From positions 2,369,501 through 2,433,500 of the forward strand of contig NZ_MTPW01000001.1 of NCBI RefSeq assembly GCF_002954765.1: DNA of 64,000 nt, read 5' to 3'. Source of the DNA: Nonlabens arenilitoris. Its GTDB lineage: Bacteria > Bacteroidota > Bacteroidia > Flavobacteriales > Flavobacteriaceae. Of this stretch, positions 24,897 to 33,917 are shown piece after piece. The stretch's first letter is position 1, and the number at the start of each line of letters is the position of its first letter. A program made the position numbers and the translations under genes. Under the pieces are notes generated by a model that saw only the letters and a program-made list of their open reading frames with translations, ran no database searches and was not told the origin of the DNA.

Positions 24897-27299
24897 ATGG
24901 ATAATTGTTTCCATTGTGGAGATCCATGCATTGAACAAACTATCGCACATGATGAGAAGAAGTTTTGTTGTAATGGATGCAAACTGGTTTATGAAATACT
25001 AAGTGATAATGATTTAGGTAATTATTATAATATTGAGAATAATCCAGGTACATCTCCTTCTTTTTCAAAAGATAAATTCAACTTTCTTGAAAATGAAGAA
25101 ATAGTTCAAAAATTACTGGAGTTCAATGAGCAAGATGTTCAAGTGGTTCAATTATCTATACCGTCAATACATTGTAGTTCTTGTATATGGGTATTAGAAA
25201 ATTTACAACGTATTCATCATGGAGTTAAGTCTTCTCAAGTAGATTTTCCTAAAAAAACTGTAAGAGTTACCTTTAATTCAAATGAATTAGAACTTAAAGC
25301 ACTAGCGATATTACTTGCTTCAATTGGTTATGAGCCTTATATATCATTAGATGATTATGAAGAAAAAGATAAAAAAGTTGATCGCTCTTTAATCTATAAA
25401 TTAGGTGTAGCAGGATTTGCTTTTGGGAACGTGATGTTTTTATCATTCCCAGAGTATTTTGAGGTTCAAGAGTTTTGGTTAGATCAGTTTAAGGGGCTTT
25501 TCCGCTGGATGATGTTTGCTTTTTCTTTACCAGTAGTTTTCTATGCAGGTATAGATTATCTTAAATCTGCTTATAAAGGGATTAAGTCTGGTGTTTTAAA
25601 TATCGATATTCCTATCGCTTTAGGGATTGTAGTGTTATTTGTACGTAGTACGATTGAGATCGTTTTTGATTTAGGTACTGGTTTTTTAGATAGTCTTACT
25701 GGTTTAGTATTCTTTCTATTATTAGGCCGTTTTTTCCAGCAACGTACCTATGCATACCTCTCTTTTGATAGAGATTTCAAATCTTATTTTCCTATTGCAG
25801 TAACTAGATTACTTAAAAAAGATGGTCTTGTAGATGAAGATCAAGTACCTATTTATAAAATCGAAAAAGGAGATAGACTACTGATAAGATCTGGTGAGAT
25901 TTTACCAGTAGATGCTGTTTTATTAAGCGATAAAGCCTCGATGGATTATAGTTTTGTAACGGGTGAATCTGATCATATCACTAAATATTTAGGAGAGGTA
26001 CTATACGCTGGTGGTAGGCAGCAATCAGGGCTAATAGAGGTAGAAGCTATAAAAAATGTAGAGCAAAGTTATTTAACCAGTCTGTGGAGTAATGATGTTT
26101 TTAAGAAAAAACGCCACTCTAGTTTTCAAACACTAGTCGATCGTATCTCAAAAAAATTTACAGTTACCATTATTACTATAGCGGTAATAGGAGCTTTCAT
26201 ATGGTTATTTATTAATCCACTCATTGCTATTAATGTGTTCACAGCGGTTTTAATTGTTGCTTGTCCTTGTGCTATTGCTTTATCTACTCCATTTACAATG
26301 GGTAATATGTTGCGCATTTATGGTCATATGGGATTGTATCTTAAAGAGTCTGTTATCATTGAGCGCATGTCACAAATTGATACCATAGTATTTGATAAAA
26401 CAGGTACTATTACAACGAGCTCTAGCTCGCAAATAGAATATCAAGGTGATCCTTTAAATGAATTTGAAGAAAAAAATCTAGCAAGTACTTTGCGCGGTTC
26501 TAACCATCCATTGAGTAGAGCGCTGTACAACGAGCTTAAAAAAAATGATATCCTGCCTGCTTTAGATGATTTTAAAGAAGTGGCTGGAAAAGGACTGATA
26601 TCTAGAATAGATAAAGAGGTAATTAAGGTAGGTTCGCCATCGTTTACTGCATCTCAAATAGCTCAAAACGAGCATGTAGAAACGGCAGTTCATATCAATT
26701 TTAATCAACAATACAAGGGGAAATATACTTTTAAGAATAAGTATAGAACTGGTGTAGATACCCTATTTAAACGATTGTCAAAACACTATAAATTACATGT
26801 TGTATCTGGTGATAATGCAGGAGAAAAAAAACATCTCAAGGAACTATTACCATCTGATGTGATACTTAAATTTAATCAACAACCAGAACAAAAGCTTAAT
26901 TATATCAAAGATCTACAATCGCAGGGCGCTAGAGTAATGATGGTAGGTGATGGATTAAACGATGCTGGCGCACTTGCACAGTCAGATGTAGGTATTTCAA
27001 TAGCCGAAAACGTAAACGTTTTCACACCAGCCTGTGATGCTATTATGGATGCAAGTATCATAGACCGTATGGATGATGTGATCACGCTTTCGCGAAAAGC
27101 GGTAAACATCATCAATTGGTGTTTTATCCTGTCATTATTCTATAATCTTATAGGTATTTCAATCGCTTTAAGCGGCAATTTAACACCTGTAATGGCAGCT
27201 GTTTTAATGCCGTTAAGTTCATTGAGTGTTGTTGTATTTACTACAGTTATGACTAATTATTTAGGTAGAAAAATATCTAATAAAACTTCTCAAAACTGA
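24897..27299 (+). CDS. ccoI: Copper-transporting P-type ATPase for cbb3 oxidase assembly (CcoI-type)
   Basis: A P1B ATPase of 800 residues that moves Cu(I) for insertion into the cbb3 CuB site. In order: an N-terminal Cys-rich metal-binding domain (CFHCGDPC, CCNGC, residues 4-28), an HMA domain with HCSSC (Cys93, Cys96), the TM pore motif CPC in VACPCAIALSTPF, the phosphorylation site DKTGTIT, and the hinge GDGLND. This arrangement is the CcoI/FixI type. A degenerate copy of the dispersed palindrome lies at 27085-27101. The next promoter's FNR box overlaps its stop codon. Confidence 0.93.
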   Translation: MDNCFHCGDPCIEQTIAHDEKKFCCNGCKLVYEILSDNDLGNYYNIENNPGTSPSFSKDKFNFLENEEIVQKLLEFNEQDVQVVQLSIPSIHCSSCIWVLENLQRIHHGVKSSQVDFPKKTVRVTFNSNELELKALAILLASIGYEPYISLDDYEEKDKKVDRSLIYKLGVAGFAFGNVMFLSFPEYFEVQEFWLDQFKGLFRWMMFAFSLPVVFYAGIDYLKSAYKGIKSGVLNIDIPIALGIVVLFVRSTIEIVFDLGTGFLDSLTGLVFFLLLGRFFQQRTYAYLSFDRDFKSYFPIAVTRLLKKDGLVDEDQVPIYKIEKGDRLLIRSGEILPVDAVLLSDKASMDYSFVTGESDHITKYLGEVLYAGGRQQSGLIEVEAIKNVEQSYLTSLWSNDVFKKKRHSSFQTLVDRISKKFTVTIITIAVIGAFIWLFINPLIAINVFTAVLIVACPCAIALSTPFTMGNMLRIYGHMGLYLKESVIIERMSQIDTIVFDKTGTITTSSSSQIEYQGDPLNEFEEKNLASTLRGSNHPLSRALYNELKKNDILPALDDFKEVAGKGLISRIDKEVIKVGSPSFTASQIAQNEHVETAVHINFNQQYKGKYTFKNKYRTGVDTLFKRLSKHYKLHVVSGDNAGEKKHLKELLPSDVILKFNQQPEQKLNYIKDLQSQGARVMMVGDGLNDAGALAQSDVGISIAENVNVFTPACDAIMDASIIDRMDDVITLSRKAVNIINWCFILSLFYNLIGISIALSGNLTPVMAAVLMPLSSLSVVVFTTVMTNYLGRKISNKTSQN
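27085..27101. repeat. Degenerate dispersed palindrome copy 5 (inside ccoI)
   Basis: CGCTTTCGCGAAAAGCG, one extra A relative to the consensus; read as TLSRKA. The imperfect dyad shows drift of the element inside a coding sequence. Confidence 0.85.
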
Positions 27300-27339
27300 T
27301 AATTGTCATGTTTTAAGGAAGGCGGTAGAAATATTTTTG
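27297..27339 (+). promoter_or_regulatory. FNR-type box and promoter of ccoS-ccoNOQP
   Basis: TGATAATTGTCA (27297-27308), identical to the ccoI box and followed by the same 8 bases, overlaps the ccoI stop codon TGA. A perfect -7 element TATTTTTG lies at 27332-27339, again 36.5 bp from box centre to element end. It gives the oxidase structural genes their own regulated start. Confidence 0.8.
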
Positions 27340-27359
27340 TAACGATAATTCAAAGAGGT

Positions 27360-27542
27360 ATGAGTATCATATATATGTTATTAGCAGTGAGTGTGGTCGT
27401 AGCACTACTATTTTTTGTTCTATTTATAGTGTCTGTAAAGGATGGACAATATGATGATACGTACACGCCTAGTGTGCGCATGCTATTTGATGACGAAGTC
27501 GTTAAAACTAAAGAAGAAAACAACCAAATTAATTCAAAATAA
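27360..27542 (+). CDS. ccoS: cbb3 oxidase maturation protein CcoS
   Basis: A single-TM protein of 60 residues (MSIIYMLLAVSVVVALLFF, then VKDGQYDD), the usual CcoS length and layout; needed for cofactor insertion into cbb3 oxidase. I take the ATG at 27360; a longer frame from a TTG at 27303 would run through the FNR box and promoter and is rejected. It lies 2 bp before ccoNO. Confidence 0.88.
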   Translation: MSIIYMLLAVSVVVALLFFVLFIVSVKDGQYDDTYTPSVRMLFDDEVVKTKEENNQINSK

Positions 27543-27544
27543 TT

Positions 27545-29749
27545 ATGCAATTAGAACAATTCCATTACGATAATAAAATCGTTAAGAATTTCCTTTATGC
27601 GACCATACTTTGGGGTGTCGTAGGGATGACAGTCGGTTTATTACTGGCGTTTATGTTTCTTTTTCCTAACTTGACAGATGGCATTTCATGGCTTAGTTTC
27701 GGTAGGTTGAGACCACTTCATACTAACGCGGTGATATTTGCCTTTGTTGGTAACGCTATTTTTGCAGGTGTATATTATTCTACCCAGCGTTTACTTAAAG
27801 CACGTATGTGGAGTGACTTTTTATCTAAGGTCAACTTTTGGGGATGGCAATTAATTATTGTAGCTGCTGCCATTACTTTACCATTAGGTATGACGTCTTC
27901 AAAAGAATATGCAGAGCTTGAATGGCCTATTGATATTGCGATTGCATTAATTTGGGTTGCTTTTGGTGTTAACCTTATCGGTACACTTATAAAAAGACGA
28001 CAACGTCACTTATATGTTGCGATCTGGTTTTATATAGCCACTTTTGTCACTGTAGCAGTATTGCATATTTTCAATAGTATGGCCTTGCCAGTAAATATGT
28101 TTAAGAGTTATTCTGCATATGCTGGTGTGCAAGATGCGCTAGTACAATGGTGGTATGGTCATAATGCGGTAGCATTTTTCTTAACAACACCATTTTTAGG
28201 ATTGATGTATTACTTTGTACCTAAAGCTGCAAATAGACCAGTTTATTCTTATAGATTATCTATTATTCACTTTTGGTCTTTGATATTTATCTATATCTGG
28301 GCAGGTCCTCACCATTTATTATATAGTGCCTTACCAGACTGGGCGCAAAATCTAGGTGTAGCGTTTTCTGTAATGTTAATTGCGCCATCATGGGGTGGAA
28401 TGATTAATGGATTACTAACACTGCGAGGTGCATGGGATAAAGTGCGTACCAGTCCAGTATTAAAATTTATGGTTGTAGCTATTACAGGTTATGGGATGGC
28501 AACTTTTGAAGGACCTATGTTATCTCTTAAAAATGTAAATGCGATAGCTCACTTCTCTGACTGGATTATTGCCCACGTTCACGTCGGTGCATTAGCATGG
28601 AATGGATTTATGACTTTTGGTATTATTTATTATTTAGTGCCTATTCTTTTTAAAACAAAATTAGCATCTACTAAACTAGCAAACTTTCACTTTTGGATAG
28701 GTACTTTAGGTATCATTCTCTATGCATTACCTATGTATGTAGCTGGATTTGTACAAGCGTTTATGTGGAAACAATTTAATCCAGATGGTACACTTGCTTA
28801 TGGTAATTTCTTAGAAACGGTAAATGAAATTATGCCTATGTATTGGATGCGTGCTATAGGAGGTACATTATATATTGCTGGTATGCTTGTATTAGTATAC
28901 AATGTAATTATGACGGTTAGACAAGGTAGTAAAGTTACAGATGAACTAGTAGAGGCTGCACCATTAACTCGCGTTTCTAAAAAGAGAACAGCTAGTGAAG
29001 GATGGCACACCTGGTTAGAAAGAAAGCCTTTGAAAATGACATTGTACTCAACTATTGCCATATTAATAGGTGGGCTGGTACAAATTGTACCTTCATTAAT
29101 GGTAGATGATTATATACCAGTTATCTCTAGTGTTAAGCCATATACCCCATTAGAATTAGAAGGTAGAGATATTTACATTAGGGAAGGTTGTGTGGGATGT
29201 CACTCGCAAATGATTAGACCTTTCCGTAGTGAGGTAGAACGATATGGAGAATATTCCAAAGCTGGAGAATATGTATACGATCATCCTTTCTTATTTGGCT
29301 CTAAAAGAACTGGACCAGATTTAATGAGAGTAGGTGGGAAGTATAACGATAACTGGCACTTAAATCACTTTTATGATCCGCAAACGACTAGTTCTGGTTC
29401 TATTATGCCATCATATAAATGGTTAATAGAAAACGAGCATGATCGCAGTCAGACTCAAGAAAAAATGGAGGTAATGGTAAGTCTAGGCGTGCCTTACTCA
29501 CCAGCAGATATTGAGAACGCACCAGAGACAATGGCGGCTCAAGCTTTAAAGATTGAAATGAGCTTAATGAATGATCCAGACTTTGCAAAAATCTATAATG
29601 CAGATAAAAAATATGCCGAAGAAAATGGAGAAGAATTTGTTGAAATGAGAGATAGAGAAGTAGTTTCTATTATTGCTTATTTACAACGATTAGGAACAGA
29701 CATTAAGGTGAAAAATGCTGAGGCTTTAAGTGTTAATCAAAACGACTAA
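27545..29749 (+). CDS. ccoNO: Fused cbb3 cytochrome oxidase subunits I and II (CcoN-CcoO)
   Basis: A 734-residue fusion as usual in Bacteroidota. Residues 1-~480 are CcoN, the haem-copper oxidase core with 12 or more TM helices and His ligands (RPLHTNAVIF, GHNAVAFFLTTPFLG, GPHHLLY, HVHVGALAWNGF). Residues ~500-734 are CcoO, anchored by one TM helix, with a single haem c site CVGCH (Cys549, Cys552, His553) and axial Met in GSIMPSY. It reduces O2 at very low oxygen and pumps protons in the inner membrane. Confidence 0.96.
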   Translation: MQLEQFHYDNKIVKNFLYATILWGVVGMTVGLLLAFMFLFPNLTDGISWLSFGRLRPLHTNAVIFAFVGNAIFAGVYYSTQRLLKARMWSDFLSKVNFWGWQLIIVAAAITLPLGMTSSKEYAELEWPIDIAIALIWVAFGVNLIGTLIKRRQRHLYVAIWFYIATFVTVAVLHIFNSMALPVNMFKSYSAYAGVQDALVQWWYGHNAVAFFLTTPFLGLMYYFVPKAANRPVYSYRLSIIHFWSLIFIYIWAGPHHLLYSALPDWAQNLGVAFSVMLIAPSWGGMINGLLTLRGAWDKVRTSPVLKFMVVAITGYGMATFEGPMLSLKNVNAIAHFSDWIIAHVHVGALAWNGFMTFGIIYYLVPILFKTKLASTKLANFHFWIGTLGIILYALPMYVAGFVQAFMWKQFNPDGTLAYGNFLETVNEIMPMYWMRAIGGTLYIAGMLVLVYNVIMTVRQGSKVTDELVEAAPLTRVSKKRTASEGWHTWLERKPLKMTLYSTIAILIGGLVQIVPSLMVDDYIPVISSVKPYTPLELEGRDIYIREGCVGCHSQMIRPFRSEVERYGEYSKAGEYVYDHPFLFGSKRTGPDLMRVGGKYNDNWHLNHFYDPQTTSSGSIMPSYKWLIENEHDRSQTQEKMEVMVSLGVPYSPADIENAPETMAAQALKIEMSLMNDPDFAKIYNADKKYAEENGEEFVEMRDREVVSIIAYLQRLGTDIKVKNAEALSVNQND

Positions 29750-29752
29750 ACC

Positions 29753-29944
29753 ATGCTCAAATTTATAAAAGGAAATCTAGAAGCGATAGAAGGTGTGTCT
29801 ATCTATCCCATCATATCACTACTTATCTTTTTTACTTTTTTCACTTTACTTTTTCTATACGTGTTTACAGCAAAAAAGGATCATATCAACACTCTTAGTG
29901 AGATGCCATTAAACGAACCAACTAAAAACCAAGAAGATGAATAA
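29753..29944 (+). CDS. ccoQ: cbb3 oxidase subunit CcoQ
   Basis: A single-TM protein of 63 residues (LLIFFTFFTLLFLYVFTAKKDHI), with a polar C-terminal tail. The position between ccoNO and ccoP and the size identify it as CcoQ, which stabilises the complex. It overlaps the ccoP start by 8 bp. Confidence 0.85.
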   Translation: MLKFIKGNLEAIEGVSIYPIISLLIFFTFFTLLFLYVFTAKKDHINTLSEMPLNEPTKNQEDE

Positions 29945-30890
29945 ATCAGCACTTTTTAGAATAATCATTTTTATGATTCTAGCTTTAGTTCTATTTGAAC
30001 TAGTCGCAGGTAAAGAAGGTACTTGGGCTGTGCAAGAATATCCTTTAATATGGCTCATCTTAGGCGTATTGTTTCTATGTGCATACCTATTAGAAACTAG
30101 TGTCAAGACTCTAGAGAGAGTTCTTTATAATACATTAAGCGATGAGGCAAAAGAAAGATATGATGCCGCGACTATAGCCCGTAAAGAGCAAGAATTTGCC
30201 GGTATTAAAAAGACTTATGCAAAAATGCTGGGTAGTAAGCCTATTGAAGATGAAGGAGAGATTGAACTAGATCATAATTATGACGGTATACGTGAATTGG
30301 ATAATAATTTACCGCCATGGTGGGTTTATTTATTCTATGCAACCATTCTTTTTGGAGTTGTATATCTAACTAAATATCACGTTTTTGATATCGCACCTGA
30401 TCAGGCTGAAGAATATCTACAAGAAGTTGCTATTGCTGAAAAGGAAATAGAAGAATACAAGAAAACAGCAAAAAATCTTATAGATGTCAATACAGTGACT
30501 TTACTTACTGATGCGTCAGACCTTAAAGCTGGACAAGGTATTTTTCAAGACAATTGTATCGCATGTCATAAGGCAGATGGTGGTGGTGGTATAGGGCCTA
30601 ATCTTACAGATCGATACTGGATTCTAGGTGGTGGAATTAAAAATGTATTTAATACAATAAGTGAAGGTGGACGTGATGGTAAAGGTATGGTGTCCTGGAA
30701 AGCAGATTTATCTCCTAGTGAAATGGCGCAAGTCGCTAGTTATGTTATGACTTTTCAAGGTACTACTCCTGCAGAACCTAAAGAACCAGAAGGAGAAATA
30801 TGGGAAGATCCAGACGCTCCTAAAGAAATAGAGCAACCAGCAGCACCAGAAACTCAAGTGGATTCTACAGCGGTAACTTTTAATAATTAA
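29937..30890 (+). CDS. ccoP: cbb3 oxidase cytochrome c subunit CcoP
   Basis: A membrane-bound cytochrome c of 317 residues. Two TM helices in the first 55 residues, the CcoP signature YDGIRELDNNLPPWWVYLF followed by a third TM, then one cytochrome c domain with CIACH (Cys207, Cys210, His211) and Met ligand in GKGMVSW. Only one CxxCH is present, whereas proteobacterial CcoP has two; single-haem CcoP is common in Bacteroidota. The C-terminal ~45 residues are Pro/Glu-rich. Passes electrons to CcoO. Confidence 0.93.
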   Translation: MNKSALFRIIIFMILALVLFELVAGKEGTWAVQEYPLIWLILGVLFLCAYLLETSVKTLERVLYNTLSDEAKERYDAATIARKEQEFAGIKKTYAKMLGSKPIEDEGEIELDHNYDGIRELDNNLPPWWVYLFYATILFGVVYLTKYHVFDIAPDQAEEYLQEVAIAEKEIEEYKKTAKNLIDVNTVTLLTDASDLKAGQGIFQDNCIACHKADGGGGIGPNLTDRYWILGGGIKNVFNTISEGGRDGKGMVSWKADLSPSEMAQVASYVMTFQGTTPAEPKEPEGEIWEDPDAPKEIEQPAAPETQVDSTAVTFNN

Positions 30891-30907
30891 GTTTAAAGCA
30901 TAATAAA

Positions 30908-32329
30908 ATGGAGACGCCAGAAAATGAGGTTTTTAGAGACAGTATAGGAACCATTAATGAAGATGGTAAACGCAACTGGTTATACCCTAAAAAGCCGTCA
31001 GGTAAATTTTATGACTACCGTAAATGGGTAAGTTATGGATTGCTGGCATTTTTACTAGCGGCTCCATTTATTAAAGTAAACGGTAACCAGTTCATTATGA
31101 TAAATGTACTGGAAAGGCGTTTTAATATTTTCGGATTCCCATTCTGGCCACAAGATTTTCACCTTTTTGTTATCATGATGATAATAGGTGTTGTGTTTGT
31201 GATTTTTTTCACGGTAGCTTTTGGAAGAATATTTTGTGGATGGATGTGCCCGCAGACTATTTTTATGGAAATGGTTTTCCGTAGAATTGAATATTGGATA
31301 GAAGGTGATCGTGGAAAACAAATAAGACTAGATAAGCAAAAATGGGATGCAGAAAAAATACGCAAGAAAGGAACTAAGTGGCTCTTATTTGCCATCATAT
31401 CATTCATTATCGCAAATGTTTTTCTAGCTTATCTTATAGGTAGTGATCAGCTCTTCAAATATATCAAGGACGGTCCACTAGCCCACATAAGCACTTTAAT
31501 CTCGCTCATCATATTTACAGGAGTGTTTTACTTTGTTTTTGCATGGTTTAGAGAACAGGTTTGTATAATTGCCTGTCCTTATGGTAGGTTGCAAGGTGTA
31601 TTATTAGATGATAAATCTATTATAGTTGCATATGATCACAAAAGAGGTGAGAAAGAGGAAGGTCGTGCCTTATTTAAAAAGAATGAAGATCGTGCAGCAA
31701 CTGGTAAAGGTGACTGTATTGATTGTGGTCAGTGTGTCCAGGTTTGTCCTACTGGTATAGATATTAGAAATGGTACACAACTAGAATGTGTCAATTGTAC
31801 AGCTTGTATAGATGCTTGTGATCACATGATGGAAAAAGTAGATCTTCCTAAAGGTTTGATCCGTTATGCAAGTGAAGATAATATCACTAAAGGCAATAAG
31901 TTTGAATGGACACCTAGATTAAAAGGTTACATCGCTGTACTAGCCATTTTATTAGGTATTTTCTCTGGTATGATGTTACTGCGCAATGATGTTGAAGCAC
32001 GCGTTTTAAGGTTGCCAGGTTCCTTATATGAACATAAAGGAGAGCATATAATAAGTAATGTTTACACATATAAATTAGTAAACAAAACAATAGTACCTAT
32101 AGAAGATATAAACTTTAAATTATTGTCCCATAAAGGCACTATTCATTTAGTAAAAAACCAAGGATTCAGTATCGCTAAAGAAGGCCTTGCAGAAGGAACC
32201 TTATTTATTGAACTCAATACCGGCGCTATTAAAAGTGATAAAGAACGTATAGAAATAGGGATATATAGCGGCGATGATTTGATTGAAACGACCACGACAT
32301 CATTTCTAGGCCCTAGAAGTTATAAATAG
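30908..32329 (+). CDS. ccoG: cbb3 oxidase accessory protein CcoG (RdxA/FixG)
   Basis: A membrane ferredoxin-like protein of 473 residues. Six or so TM helices enclose Cys motifs: CGWMCPQT, CIIACPYG, and two 4Fe-4S clusters CIDCGQCVQVCP and CVNCTACIDAC. The C-terminal ~120 residues form the periplasmic FixG immunoglobulin-like domain. CcoG is reported to reduce Cu(II) for cbb3 assembly. It lies 17 bp after ccoP in the same operon. Confidence 0.93.
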   Translation: METPENEVFRDSIGTINEDGKRNWLYPKKPSGKFYDYRKWVSYGLLAFLLAAPFIKVNGNQFIMINVLERRFNIFGFPFWPQDFHLFVIMMIIGVVFVIFFTVAFGRIFCGWMCPQTIFMEMVFRRIEYWIEGDRGKQIRLDKQKWDAEKIRKKGTKWLLFAIISFIIANVFLAYLIGSDQLFKYIKDGPLAHISTLISLIIFTGVFYFVFAWFREQVCIIACPYGRLQGVLLDDKSIIVAYDHKRGEKEEGRALFKKNEDRAATGKGDCIDCGQCVQVCPTGIDIRNGTQLECVNCTACIDACDHMMEKVDLPKGLIRYASEDNITKGNKFEWTPRLKGYIAVLAILLGIFSGMMLLRNDVEARVLRLPGSLYEHKGEHIISNVYTYKLVNKTIVPIEDINFKLLSHKGTIHLVKNQGFSIAKEGLAEGTLFIELNTGAIKSDKERIEIGIYSGDDLIETTTTSFLGPRSYK

Positions 32330-32350
32330 AGAATAATTGAATTAAAATAT

Positions 32351-32364
32351 GCTTTCGCGAAAGC
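32351..32364. repeat. Dispersed palindrome copy 6 (between ccoG and ccoH)
   Basis: GCTTTCGCGAAAGC followed by GTATT; intergenic inside the cco operon. Confidence 0.93.
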
Positions 32365-32388
32365 GTATTAACAATAAACATTATCATC

Positions 32389-32832
32389 ATGAAATTAAAT
32401 TGGGGAACCAGCATAGCGATTGCGATTACATTATTTATAGGTTTTATAATGGTAATGGTGGTAACGATGCTTACAGATAAAGGTTTTGATCACGACATGG
32501 TCACTACCGACTATTACAAAAAAGAATTGCTATTTCAACAAGAAATTGATGCAGAACAGAATGCAAAAAACCTAGGTGAGATAAAAGGTTTGAAAACAAC
32601 GACCGGATGGGCAATTGAATTTCCAGAAAGTGTCGCAGAGAAAGAATTTAAAGGAAAAGTGTCCTTATACAGACCGTCAGATAAGCAGCTAGATTTTGAA
32701 CTGCCTATAGTTTTATCTGGTAACTATTTGCTCATACCTGACAATCGCTTAACCGACGGTCGATGGGACATTCTTATAACGGCTACTCTAGATGGTCAAC
32801 CGTTTAAATATAAAAATTCAATCATCTATTAA
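32389..32832 (+). CDS. ccoH: cbb3 oxidase assembly protein FixH/CcoH
   Basis: A 147-residue protein with one N-terminal TM helix (IAIAITLFIGFIMVMVVTM) and a periplasmic beta domain carrying DHDMVTTDYYKKELLFQQEID, the FixH family hallmark. It acts in maturation of the oxidase. The stop codon is followed after one base by the ATG of the SafE-like gene. Confidence 0.9.
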   Translation: MKLNWGTSIAIAITLFIGFIMVMVVTMLTDKGFDHDMVTTDYYKKELLFQQEIDAEQNAKNLGEIKGLKTTTGWAIEFPESVAEKEFKGKVSLYRPSDKQLDFELPIVLSGNYLLIPDNRLTDGRWDILITATLDGQPFKYKNSIIY

Positions 32833-32833
32833 T

Positions 32834-33565
32834 ATGTTGTGGTCTGGATTCTTATTAGGTCTATTGGGTAGTTTCCATTGTATGGGAATGTGCGGTCCTA
32901 TAGCTTTTTTATTACCAGTGAACCACAAAAAGCCAACTCAAAAAGCCGTACAGGTCAGTGTTTATCATGCTGGTAGACTGTTTGCTTATGGTTTAATAGG
33001 TTTTTTATTAGGCTTATTAGGTAAAAGTTTTGACCTTTTTGGGTGGCAACAGCAATTGAGCATTGTAGTAGGGATAGCGATGATTGTAATGGTAATAACT
33101 ACCTATTTCATAGGTATGAATTTTACAGTGACTAAACCGTTATATAGACTAGTAGGTAAATTAAAAAGTGCGATGGGTAAGGAGCTCAAAAAGAAAACCT
33201 ATGACGCATTTTTTACTATGGGTTTTTTAAATGGTCTACTACCATGTGGATTAGTATATATGGCTGTTATAGGAGCCGTAGGATCTGGAAATGCACTGGA
33301 AGGTACGGTATATATGATGTTTTTTGGATTAGGTACTGTACCGTTAATGACGGCTGCAGTTTATTTAGGTAATGTGATATCGTTAAAAGTAAAAACTTTT
33401 ATGAGAAAAGCAGTTCCTGTTTTTATAATCCTTATCGGTTTACTTTTTATCGTTAGAGGTCTAGGTTTAGGGATACCATATCTATCTCCTAAAAATATGA
33501 AAAATCAACAGTCTGCACAGCAGTCCTGTCATACAACTATAGTTTTAAATACAAATCAAAAATAA
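32834..33565 (+). CDS. SafE/CcoI2-like membrane protein of the cco operon
   Basis: A membrane protein of 243 residues of the sulfite exporter TauE/SafE-like group found at the end of cbb3 gene sets. It has about six TM helices and the motif FHCMGMCGP near the N-terminus, likely a copper-binding patch, and GLLPCGLVY in the middle. I use the ATG at 32834, after the ccoH stop; an upstream in-frame extension to 32792 would overlap ccoH by 41 bp. A role in copper supply to the oxidase is inferred from context. Confidence 0.85.
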   Translation: MLWSGFLLGLLGSFHCMGMCGPIAFLLPVNHKKPTQKAVQVSVYHAGRLFAYGLIGFLLGLLGKSFDLFGWQQQLSIVVGIAMIVMVITTYFIGMNFTVTKPLYRLVGKLKSAMGKELKKKTYDAFFTMGFLNGLLPCGLVYMAVIGAVGSGNALEGTVYMMFFGLGTVPLMTAAVYLGNVISLKVKTFMRKAVPVFIILIGLLFIVRGLGLGIPYLSPKNMKNQQSAQQSCHTTIVLNTNQK

Positions 33566-33570
33566 AAATT

Positions 33571-33747
33571 ATGAATATGTTACCTCTAGTAGACTGGACC
33601 ATGGGAGCAGTTTTAATAGGTGTGTTTGCACTAGTATGTGTCGCACTGGTCGCGATTGTTATGAATATGATGAAAACAGATAAAAAAAGGATGAAAGTAC
33701 TAGGGCTGAATAAGTCTGTAGTGAGAATGTTTCAAGGCGAGCTGTAA
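33571..33747 (+). CDS. Small single-TM protein at the end of the cco operon
   Basis: A 58-residue open frame 5 bp after the SafE-like gene. It has one clear TM helix (GAVLIGVFALVCVALVAIVM) and a basic tail (KTDKKRMKVLGLNKSVVRMFQGEL). It is followed by a terminator at 33781. Position and layout suggest a small oxidase-associated membrane peptide, but I know no named family. Confidence 0.6.
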   Translation: MNMLPLVDWTMGAVLIGVFALVCVALVAIVMNMMKTDKKRMKVLGLNKSVVRMFQGEL

Positions 33748-33780
33748 GGCCCGTCATGATTTATTTTGGTTAATTGGTTG

Positions 33781-33815
33781 AAAGAGGTATTCTGTATAGA
33801 GTACCTCTTTCTTTG
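33781..33815 (+). terminator. Terminator of the cco operon
   Basis: AAAGAGGTA / TACCTCTTT (33781-33789 and 33802-33810) followed by CTTTG; inner TCT/AGA pairs extend the stem. Confidence 0.75.
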
Positions 33816-33860
33816 TAGTGAACTTAAATTTTTTAACAAAAAACTATCGACTTTAAAGCA

Positions 33861-33889
33861 AAAAAAAATCTCCTTGTTAAAGGAGATTT
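33861..33889 (-). terminator. Terminator of hemN
   Basis: AAATCTCCTT / AAGGAGATTT around a 4-nt loop, followed on the minus strand by a run of eight T; lies 29 bp beyond the hemN stop. Confidence 0.88.
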
Positions 33890-33917
33890 GTTCAAATCAT
33901 TAAGATTATTTACCATA

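Noticed and set aside
27303..27359. TTG-initiated extension of ccoS
   Set aside because: It would translate the FNR box and promoter; the ATG at 27360 gives the normal CcoS length.
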